A stretch of 11,887 bases of DNA from a candidate division FCPU426 bacterium (GTDB taxonomy: Bacteria; Oederibacteriota; PGYV01; Palsa-1178): the NCBI GenBank assembly GCA_003167475.1, contig PMTB01000141.1:240-12126 (forward strand), written 5' to 3'. Under the pieces are notes generated by a model. It ran no database searches. It worked only from the letters and a program-made list of their open reading frames with translations, and was not told where the DNA came from. Made by a program: the position numbers and the translations under genes. Numbering within the stretch: the first letter of the stretch is position 1; every line of letters starts with the position of its first letter. Positions 6,501 through 11,887 of the stretch are shown piece after piece.

Positions 6501-7841
6501 TTCATGGTCTTTACAGGTGGTACAGGATCGCTCTTTAATTTCGAGTCGTACAGTTTTGCTCAGGGCAGTGTAACATTAACCCCGACAAACACGACTGTGC
6601 CTCCGACAGCGACATTTACGGCCACCAAGACAAACACACCAATACCTCCGACCAATACTTTCACAAGCACGAATACGCCTGTGCCGCCGACAGCGACATT
6701 TACGGCTACAAATACAAAAACAAACACGCCAATACCGCCTACAAGCACGCCGACAACGCCGGTTCCGACCGACACGGTAATAGTGCCTACTTCGACAAGC
6801 TCGGTAGTGCAGACAGACACGCCTTTAACGCCGGTCCCGACAAACACGGTAATAGTGCCGACGGCAACTCCGACAACACCGGTCCCGACAAATACATTCA
6901 CAAATACAAATACGCCGATAGTGCCGACAGCCACGCCTACAACGCCGGTTCCGACAAATACGGTGATTGTGCCGACTTCGACGCCGACAACAGGTACATC
7001 AACAATAGTCCTGAATTACAAGAGCGGGGACAATAACAACTCCACTAACAGCCCGCATCCGCAAATCAGGGTAATTAATAACGGCACTACCGCTGTCAAC
7101 CTGAACACTGTGGAAGCAAGATACTGGCTTAACTATGATTCAACGGCCGGTACCATGCAGGCATGGGTTGACTGGGCAGGCCTGATATCAGGGGTCTCAG
7201 TGACCAACAATGTGTCGGTTACCATGGTTTCAACAACAAAAGGCGGTCAGACACATTACATGAGCGTTAAATTCACGGGCAATATCGTGTTGAATCCGGG
7301 CCAATATATTGAAGTGCAGGCAAGGGTCAACAAGTCAGACTGGTCGCAGATGCTGCAGTCAAATGACTGGAGCTATTTAAATACATCGACCTGGACAGAC
7401 TGGAACAAGGTTACGGCGTATGTTAACGGAAGCCTGGTATACGGCACAGAACCGTCCGCAACATCCGCATCAAGCGCCACAGTATCAAAAGTGCTGACAT
7501 ACCCGAATCCGGCAACCCAGAGCTCGAACGTGACTTTGGTATACCAGATATCGGCCCCGACAGGCGCGGTAAGCGCGGCTGACGTTTCCTCGAACCAGGT
7601 ATATGTCATGGATCCGTCATCAACAGTGACGCTGGGCATATACACGGCGGCAGGAAGGCTGATATGGAAGACTGTCCTTTCGGGAACCTCAAACATTTCC
7701 ACAGGCGACCATTCAATAAGCTGGGATGGAAAAACAGCCGGGGGACACAAGCTCGCGGCGGGAATGTACACGCTGAAAGTGGAACTCAAGGAACCGAACG
7801 GTTCAGACGCAGGATTTTCAAGGATAATAATGACGAAGTGA
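3537..7841 (+). CDS. Secreted multimodular xylan-degrading enzyme: GH30 - Ig-like - GH43 - CBM6 - CBM3 - FlgD-like
   Basis: 1434 residues from ATG 3537 (AAGG six bases upstream, GGAGG further up). An ATG at 3570 with GGGGAG at 3558-3563 is equally good and gives the cleaner signal peptide MKKISLLLVLLLSLVVPALYA; numbering here uses 3537. Residues 35-429: GH30, closest to subfamily 8 (XynC-like), acid/base Glu176 in SIQNEPNF, nucleophile Glu273 in WETEMSG, and a C-terminal beta part with SKFIRPGYYRM. The arginine pair that follows WW in XynC-type glucuronoxylanases is replaced by LTDL (308-311). Residues 460-550: Ig-like, with NLGPQPATGGSWSWSGPNG. Residues 581-880: GH43 five-bladed propeller with Asp593 (TADP), Asp710 (IFDP) and Glu759 (FEAP), probably xylosidase or arabinofuranosidase. 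Residues 885-1008: CBM6. Residues 1014-1153: Thr/Pro linker. Residues 1154-1303: CBM3, cellulose-binding. Residues 1318-1434: FlgD/T9SS-like, YPNPA and WDGKTAGG. Likely cuts the xylan backbone and trims side groups at the cell wall. Confidence 0.9.
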   Translation: MKIKNLKGEWKMKKISLLLVLLLSLVVPALYAGTCSVDATVTNQYIHCIGASSAWSSIGSMGTALFADDTVNGHLGLSSLRARIDPNNSFSSEVNTLKQAQAVNSNVLCWATEWSPPAQYKANDNVNGGTSSDTFLGAESGSPNSSDTGLASYQVSFIQYCKNQGVNLYALSIQNEPNFNPTYEACLWTAGQFNVYAQAFHSAIASAGLSTKIMLPEPDNTYGMNLATTAMDDATTSSYVSIIGTHLYGTPNPGTLASFGYTHVTNQEYWETEMSGNTTDMPGALQEAGWIQSSLVGAGMNAFHYWWLTDLISNNSFTIKAYVLGNYSKFIRPGYYRMGATAAPTSGILVSAFKNTNNSSPSKIVFVAINNNSSATSQTFSLNGVNVTSVTPWITDSSHNLVALSAVAVSGNSFTYSLPSSSVVSFVGTNNGAVTATNSAIVPTATNTAIVPTSTSTPCVSTAIVAYMQANAGAWTQESSVTVDSVSTAVNLGPQPATGGSWSWSGPNGFTSTSREIDAITLSAGTNLFTATYTNDCGAKSTQVFTIIVSNASTSTATPVTTPVNTPISTPVSTPITTLFGGNPLMYQKYTADPTACWFNNRMYIYCSHDQTGATGYSINDVTLMSSDDLVNWTDEGEVIKASSTSWAGLTYAPDTIYRNGYYYAYFGNGGGSIGVVRSTSPTGPFTDPLGHAMITSSTPGCSGMTYIFDPAAFIDDDGQAYVYFGGGGVGNARVIKLNADMISVNGSAVPIDAPRYFEAPFMNKRNGIYYFSYCTDFSASPSATIDYMTSSNPMTGFTHIGTILDNPSDNCGNNSHASIVNIGDNWYLAYHTRRLANINLGNCANIYQRSVALDRLYFNADGTIQKVISTTTGVNALKLANPFTTNKAATMAKESGIQTEVCSEGGMDVTNISNGGWIQVKNLDFGSGASSFSARVASSTSGGNIEIHLDSATGTIIGTCAVTGSGGTQTWKNVSCAITGATGRHDIFMVFTGGTGSLFNFESYSFAQGSVTLTPTNTTVPPTATFTATKTNTPIPPTNTFTSTNTPVPPTATFTATNTKTNTPIPPTSTPTTPVPTDTVIVPTSTSSVVQTDTPLTPVPTNTVIVPTATPTTPVPTNTFTNTNTPIVPTATPTTPVPTNTVIVPTSTPTTGTSTIVLNYKSGDNNNSTNSPHPQIRVINNGTTAVNLNTVEARYWLNYDSTAGTMQAWVDWAGLISGVSVTNNVSVTMVSTTKGGQTHYMSVKFTGNIVLNPGQYIEVQARVNKSDWSQMLQSNDWSYLNTSTWTDWNKVTAYVNGSLVYGTEPSATSASSATVSKVLTYPNPATQSSNVTLVYQISAPTGAVSAADVSSNQVYVMDPSSTVTLGIYTAAGRLIWKTVLSGTSNISTGDHSISWDGKTAGGHKLAAGMYTLKVELKEPNGSDAGFSRIIMTK
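6576..6995 (+). repeat. Thr/Pro-rich linker repeats inside the multimodular enzyme
   Basis: Codons 1014-1153 encode irregular repeats of the kind TPTTPVPTNTVIVPT, with related DNA such as ACGGTAATAGTGCC recurring. This is a flexible spacer between the CBM6 and CBM3. Shorter linkers of the same style lie at residues 434-458 and 551-579. Confidence 0.8.
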
Positions 7842-7854
7842 TATAGGCTGTATG

Positions 7855-7890
7855 ATGGGGCGGAAGCTTTTGCTTCCGCCCCATTTTTTT
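7855..7890 (+). terminator. Strong intrinsic terminator after the multimodular enzyme gene
   Basis: GGGGCGGAAGC-TTTT-GCTTCCGCCCC (7857-7882) is a perfect 11-base GC-rich stem, extended by two flanking A/T pairs and followed by seven T residues (7884-7890). It starts 13 bases after the TGA. Two overlapping, mutually exclusive small hairpins (7892-7903 and 7900-7914) follow. Confidence 0.92.
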
Positions 7891-7932
7891 ACGGGTACAC
7901 CCGGATTGTCCGGGCATCCGGCCCCAAAAGTA

Positions 7933-7961
7933 TTGAAATATTCCGGGATTTATCCTATAAT
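7933..7961 (+). promoter_or_regulatory. Promoter of the LacI-family regulator gene
   Basis: TTGAAA (7933-7938), a 17-base spacer and a perfect TATAAT (7956-7961). The predicted start near 7968 gives a leader of about 23 bases. Neither TATGAACGTTCATA nor the palindrome found before the GH74 gene occurs here, so the sequence shows no sign of autorepression through those sites. Confidence 0.75.
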
Positions 7962-7990
7962 TACCCATTAAAAAAGGTGACCGGAGCCAA

Positions 7991-9019
7991 ATGAAAAAAC
8001 TTGTAATCAGGGATATTGCCAAACTTGCGGGGGTAAGCAACAGCACGGTCTCAAAGGCCATCAATAATTATACGGACATACCCGAGGAAACAAGGAAAAA
8101 AATACAGAAAATAATAGCGAAATATAATTATTGCCCGTCAAAATCGGCCCAAACGCTGCGCAGCGGAAAGAATAACAACATCGCGTTCATGTCCGGAAGG
8201 ATAGCTTCGCATTTCACCGTTGATATACTGTCGGCCATTGAGAAAAGGACATTCGCCACAGGCAAATATGTCCACGGTATTATCCCTTACTCCACCAATT
8301 ACAATGACGCCATTATGAATGGTATTTTCGATAGGATACTTTATGGAAGGGAGGTTTCGGCGATCGTGGCTCTGGCGATGAATCCGGACCCGGGCATACT
8401 GTTGAAGTACAAAAAAGCCGGTATACCCGTCATATTAATCGAGAATTACATGAACAACGCCCACTCGGTAAACGTCGATAACCGTAAGGGCGGTTTTATG
8501 GCCGCCGAATACCTTATAAAAAGCGGCAGGAAAAAGATAGGGTTGATAAGCGGCGGATTGAAGGTCGGCTCTAAATGCGGTTTTAGTTATGCGGCCGTGG
8601 AAAGAAAAGCCGGGTTTGATGAGGCGCTGGATAAATACGGGATCGAACCGGATGAAAAATATGTGGGATTATCGGGGGAATATACGGTCAAAGAGGGCGT
8701 GGAATTGTTTGACGGATTTGTTAAAAAAGGGATAAAACTTGACGCGGTTTTCTGCGCTTCCGGCGATATAACCGCCGTAGGGGTCATGGAAAGCGCAAAG
8801 AAGCACGGAATAAATATACCCGGCGACCTGGCTGTGGTGGGGTTTGACGACTCTGAAGTTTCCGCGTTCCTTAATCCTCCGCTTACCACGGTAAGGCAGC
8901 CGATGGATAAGCTGGGCGCCGCGGTGCTTGATATGGCTATAGACGCTGTTGAGGGTAAATTTAAATCCTTTAAACATGTACTTTTGGCCCCTGAACTCAT
9001 CCAGAGAAAGTCGGCTTGA
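7991..9019 (+). CDS. LacI/GalR-family transcriptional regulator
   Basis: 342 residues, the full usual length. GGAG (7983-7986) lies four bases before the ATG. Residues 3-26 (KLVIRDIAKLAGVSNSTVSKAIN) are the LacI-type helix-turn-helix. Residues 49-58 (PSKSAQTLRS) are the hinge helix with Leu56, the residue that in this family inserts into a central CG step, which agrees with the CG-centred palindromes at 3430, 3486 and 9057. Residues about 63-340 are the periplasmic-binding-protein-like effector domain, with VNVDNRKGGFMAAEYLI, DAVFCASGDITAVGVMESAKK, PGDLAVVGFDDSE and PLTTVRQP. It sits between two hemicellulase genes, so a xylan- or xyloglucan-derived sugar is the likely effector; this is inferred from context. 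It is transcribed alone, between a terminator and the GH74 promoter. Confidence 0.92.
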   Translation: MKKLVIRDIAKLAGVSNSTVSKAINNYTDIPEETRKKIQKIIAKYNYCPSKSAQTLRSGKNNNIAFMSGRIASHFTVDILSAIEKRTFATGKYVHGIIPYSTNYNDAIMNGIFDRILYGREVSAIVALAMNPDPGILLKYKKAGIPVILIENYMNNAHSVNVDNRKGGFMAAEYLIKSGRKKIGLISGGLKVGSKCGFSYAAVERKAGFDEALDKYGIEPDEKYVGLSGEYTVKEGVELFDGFVKKGIKLDAVFCASGDITAVGVMESAKKHGINIPGDLAVVGFDDSEVSAFLNPPLTTVRQPMDKLGAAVLDMAIDAVEGKFKSFKHVLLAPELIQRKSA

Positions 9020-9026
9020 AAATATA

Positions 9027-9055
9027 TTGACATTGCCGGTATTTTTTTATATACT
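9027..9055 (+). promoter_or_regulatory. Consensus promoter of the GH74 gene
   Basis: A perfect TTGACA (9027-9032), a 17-base spacer and TATACT (9050-9055), starting only eight bases after the LacI-family stop codon. The predicted start near 9062 lies inside the palindrome at 9057-9076. No terminator is visible between the two genes. Confidence 0.8.
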
Positions 9056-9056
9056 T

Positions 9057-9076
9057 TTACTAAATCGATTTCGTAA
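9057..9076. promoter_or_regulatory. CG-centred palindromic operator over the GH74 transcription start
   Basis: TTACTAAATCGATTTCGTAA is a 20-base inverted repeat with one mismatched pair (9061 with 9072). The central CG is typical of LacI-family sites, but the half-site differs from TATGAACGTTCATA. It immediately follows the -10, so a bound repressor would block initiation. Confidence 0.65.
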
Positions 9077-9116
9077 ACTTGCCTTACATGCAAACGCAGG
9101 GAGAAAAGCGGAAGAA

Positions 9117-11887
9117 ATGAATAATAAAAAAACAACAAATGCGTTTCTAAAAAGAACAATGTCATTATTTATATTATTATTCATTGTTCAAAATATATCG
9201 GCATATACCTGGAAACCTGTCGTAGTCCCCGCGGGAGGCGCCATTCAGGACATTGTTTACAGCAGGGTGTCACAGGGACTTAGGTACATGCGCACGGACA
9301 TGGGCGGCGCTTACCGCTGGGATAACGCGAATAACATCTGGGTTCCTTTGACCGACTGGCTCGGCGACTGGAATCTTTACGGTGTTGAGAGCATAGCGCC
9401 GGACCCTAAGAACGCAAATGTTGTCTATGCGGCAATCGGCCAGTCTTACAATAGTTCGAACGGTTACATTATAGTTTCTTCCGACCAGGGGAGCAACTGG
9501 ACCCAGTATTCCATGCCGGTTATAATTGCGGGCAATGATTCCGGGAATTACGCGGGAGAACGGTTGGCCGTGGACCCGGACAATACGGCCATACTATATT
9601 ACGGATCACGTTCCGGCGGCCTGTGGAAAAGCACCAACAGCGGCGTCAATTGGATCCAGGTTTCATCTTTTCCAGTAAATGGCGATTCCGGCAGCGGCTT
9701 AAGCTATGTGATCTTTGACCCCAACAGCGCCACTGGCTCGGGCTGCAGTACGATTTTCGTGGGGGTTGAGTCTCTGACCTCCGGCAACAGCAATTTATAC
9801 CGTTCCACAAATAGCGGCGCCAATTGGTCTGTTGTTCCCGGAGGGCCGTCCTCCATGTCCACATGCCAGGCTTCCCTCGGGTCAGACAGGAACCTCTGGA
9901 TAGTATACGGCAACAGTAATTCCGGGCCAAGCACTGGGCAGGTATGGAAACTTAACCTCAATTCGCTGGCATGGAGCAATGTGAGCCCGGCCGCGGGCCC
10001 AGGCGCGGGTTCCGGCGGTTACAGCGGAATATGCGTCGACGCCCAGAACGCGCAACATGCGGTGGTCTCCACATTGGACTGGTGGGGCGGTACGGACAAG
10101 TGTTTCCAGACGACAAACGGCGGTACTTCCTGGACCATAATTGCAAATACGCAAAACAGCTGGAATTCCGGGCCATACCCGGTCTATAATAACAATGGCG
10201 CGCCATGGACCAGGTTTTGCAGTACGTACGACGGCGGCGCGTGGCTCATCGCGTGCGTCAAGATAGACCCTTTCAATTCCAATAACGCAATTTATACCAC
10301 CGGCGGAGGGCTATGGTCCACAACAAATGTCCAGGCGTCTACCCAGCCGCAGGGAATAACGTGGACCTTCACGGACTATGGCATAGAGCAAACAGCCGTG
10401 CTGTTCCTTTGCCCGTCATACAAGTCAGGGGTTTTCTTCAGCTGTCTTGGCGATATAAGCGGAATGAGGTATACAAACCTTGACGTCCCGGCACCGAACA
10501 AATACTGCAACCCGGCGTTCGGCAATACCAACTGCCTGGATTTTGCCGAGAATAATACCAATATTGTGGCGCGCGTAGGCAGCAGCGGTTCTGCCGCGTC
10601 AGACACGGCTTTTTCCTCGGATAACGGCCAGAACTGGGCGCCCGGCACTGTTGCGCCTCCGGGTTACGGGACATCCAACCAGATGCGTTCCTGCGCAGTG
10701 GCGGCGGACGGCTCCCGTGTTATTGTCTGTCCCTACAACGGGTACGGCAGCCCGGCATATACGACCAACAGCGGCGGAAGCTGGACCACATGCAACGGAC
10801 TGCCTTCCGGTTCGGACCTGGCCGCTGACCGTGTCAATGCGTCTGTATTTTATGCCACAAACGGGAGCAACCTTTACCGCAGTATGGACAGCGGAGCTAA
10901 TTTCAGTCAGATAAATAGTTTCTCAGGCAGCGGCGCGCCACGCGCGGTTTTTGGGCAGACAGGAGAGGTGTGGGTGACAACCGGCAGCGGCCTATACCGT
11001 TTTATGAACCAGGGTATGATTCTTTCTGTCATCCCGAATGTTTCTTCCGCCAATTCCGTGGGTTTCGGCAAGGCCGCATCAGGGCAGGCACATCCTGCGG
11101 TATACCTGACAGGCAATGTCGGCGGCACTTACGGTTTTTACCGCTGCGATGACGGGGTAGGGACCGCATGGGTAAGGATAAATGATAACAACCACCAATA
11201 TGGTTACGGAGCATGGTGCGGCGGTGATGAAGACATATATGGCCGTATGTATGTCGGAACGAACGGCCGAGGTACGCTATATTGTGACAGCGCGATAGCC
11301 AACACGCCGACAAATACTCCCGTAATAACAAATACAGCCACACAGACAAGGACCGCGACTTTGACTTTCACCGGCACGCCAAGCTTTACGCCTACGCCGA
11401 GCTGTACAAAAACAAACACACCGTCAGTGACATCAACACCAAGCTCCACTTACACAGCCACTGTAACGTATACTTTTACTCCGACCGGTTCTTCAACGCG
11501 AACCGCGAGCCCGACTTCTACCTGTACCGGAACCCGGTCATTTACGCCTATCGTAACTCCGACCCTGACAAATACGCCTGATAACAGCCCGACTGAAACA
11601 GGCACAGGCACGCCGCTGATACCGACAAATACTCCTGTAATGACAGAAACCGGAACACAAATATCTACAGCATCGTACACGCCTGTTAACACCGTTACAT
11701 TTACATGGTCAAATACTTATACACTGACGCAGACCACGACGATTATAAAGACCGCCACTCCATCCGTCACGGCCACAAATACGCCTGTCGATACGCCCGC
11801 TTATACGGTTACTGATACGGCACAGGGAACATCTACGAACACGCCGTTTGCGACAAAAACTTATACACCGGCAAACACTTCGACAAG
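9117..11887 (+). CDS. Secreted GH74 family xyloglucanase/endoglucanase with Thr/Pro linker (3' partial)
   Basis: 923 codons visible, open to the right end of the window. ATG 9117 has GGAAG (9110-9114) close by and GGGAG further up; ATG 9159 is a weaker alternative. Residues 1-29 are a signal peptide, probably cut after NISA. Residues 30-728 are a GH74 double seven-bladed propeller of normal length. Asp61 in YMRTDMGGAYRWD matches the first catalytic aspartate; Asp446 in CLGDISGMRYTNLD matches the second, after WTFTDYGIEQTAVL. Repeated blade signatures SSDQGSNW, STNSGVNW, STNSGANW, TTNGGTSW, SSDNGQNW and TTNSGGSW mark the Asp-box-like loops. Members hydrolyse xyloglucan or mixed glucans, endo or exo; which one cannot be told here. 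From residue 729 an at least 195-residue Thr/Pro linker runs out of the window, so binding or anchoring modules probably follow. Likely repressed through the palindrome at 9057-9076. Confidence 0.9.
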   Translation, partial: MNNKKTTNAFLKRTMSLFILLFIVQNISAYTWKPVVVPAGGAIQDIVYSRVSQGLRYMRTDMGGAYRWDNANNIWVPLTDWLGDWNLYGVESIAPDPKNANVVYAAIGQSYNSSNGYIIVSSDQGSNWTQYSMPVIIAGNDSGNYAGERLAVDPDNTAILYYGSRSGGLWKSTNSGVNWIQVSSFPVNGDSGSGLSYVIFDPNSATGSGCSTIFVGVESLTSGNSNLYRSTNSGANWSVVPGGPSSMSTCQASLGSDRNLWIVYGNSNSGPSTGQVWKLNLNSLAWSNVSPAAGPGAGSGGYSGICVDAQNAQHAVVSTLDWWGGTDKCFQTTNGGTSWTIIANTQNSWNSGPYPVYNNNGAPWTRFCSTYDGGAWLIACVKIDPFNSNNAIYTTGGGLWSTTNVQASTQPQGITWTFTDYGIEQTAVLFLCPSYKSGVFFSCLGDISGMRYTNLDVPAPNKYCNPAFGNTNCLDFAENNTNIVARVGSSGSAASDTAFSSDNGQNWAPGTVAPPGYGTSNQMRSCAVAADGSRVIVCPYNGYGSPAYTTNSGGSWTTCNGLPSGSDLAADRVNASVFYATNGSNLYRSMDSGANFSQINSFSGSGAPRAVFGQTGEVWVTTGSGLYRFMNQGMILSVIPNVSSANSVGFGKAASGQAHPAVYLTGNVGGTYGFYRCDDGVGTAWVRINDNNHQYGYGAWCGGDEDIYGRMYVGTNGRGTLYCDSAIANTPTNTPVITNTATQTRTATLTFTGTPSFTPTPSCTKTNTPSVTSTPSSTYTATVTYTFTPTGSSTRTASPTSTCTGTRSFTPIVTPTLTNTPDNSPTETGTGTPLIPTNTPVMTETGTQISTASYTPVNTVTFTWSNTYTLTQTTTIIKTATPSVTATNTPVDTPAYTVTDTAQGTSTNTPFATKTYTPANTST
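11301..11887 (+). repeat. Thr/Pro-rich low-complexity linker of the GH74 enzyme (continues beyond the window)
   Basis: Every part of this stretch encodes Thr with Pro, Ser, Asn, Val or Ala (NTPTNTPV, TFTPTGSS, TPVDTPAYT and so on). It is the same style as the stalk of the lipoprotein at 218 and the linker at 6576-6995, and would be a likely extended, possibly glycosylated spacer. Confidence 0.8.

Noticed and set aside
6560..6934. Long - strand reading frame rich in VGTxxVFV repeats
   Set aside because: It is the exact antisense of the Thr/Pro linker; the repeats follow from ACA/CCG codons read backwards, and there is no ribosome binding site. The same applies to the - strand frames at 11204-11449 and 11450-11692.
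8587..9165. 192-codon - strand frame over the end of the LacI-family gene
   Set aside because: It is antisense to a well-conserved LacI effector domain and shows no credible protein signature.

Overview
This window looks like a plant-polysaccharide (hemicellulose) degradation locus from an uncultured bacterium, next to a small accessory region. All confidently called genes are on the + strand. Three exported proteins carry long Thr/Pro-rich 'TPTNTP' linkers, and the largest ends in a FlgD/T9SS-like 'YPNP...WDG..' module. A lipoprotein signal on the first gene suggests a diderm envelope. This style recalls candidate phyla such as Goldbacteria and relatives, but that placement is an inference from style, not from a marker gene. 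Promoters fit a sigma-70-like consensus with 16-17 base spacers, and ribosome binding sites are mostly GGAG/GGAGG type.

Left part (1-1390): after an unresolved edge, a strong promoter drives a lipoprotein with a Thr/Pro stalk and a formylglycine-generating-enzyme (FGE)/C-type-lectin-fold domain that lacks the catalytic cysteines. Its last 37 codons resemble the variable region of a diversity-generating retroelement (DGR) target, and a small hairpin follows the stop codon. No reverse transcriptase or template repeat lies in the window.

Accessory part (1391-3225): two palindromic elements share a GGGGTCA-type head (1416-1508 and 2481-2567) and bracket a HigBA-type toxin-antitoxin pair. That pair has two promoter-operator units of the same geometry. 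A RibD_C/dihydrofolate-reductase-like gene with its own near-consensus promoter follows.

Polysaccharide part (3226-11887): two copies of TATGAACGTTCATA sit in the leader of a 1434-codon enzyme, read as GH30 (subfamily-8-like xylanase), Ig-like domain, GH43, CBM6, Thr/Pro linker, CBM3 and a FlgD-like C-terminus. A strong terminator separates it from a LacI-family regulator, which is followed by a GH74 (xyloglucanase-type) enzyme running off the right end in a Thr/Pro linker. The GH74 promoter carries a different CG-centred palindrome over its predicted start site. The simplest reading is a LacI-controlled hemicellulose regulon: xylan backbone cleavage and side-group removal by one secreted multimodular protein, xyloglucan cleavage by the GH74, with CBM6 and CBM3 holding the first enzyme on the cell wall.
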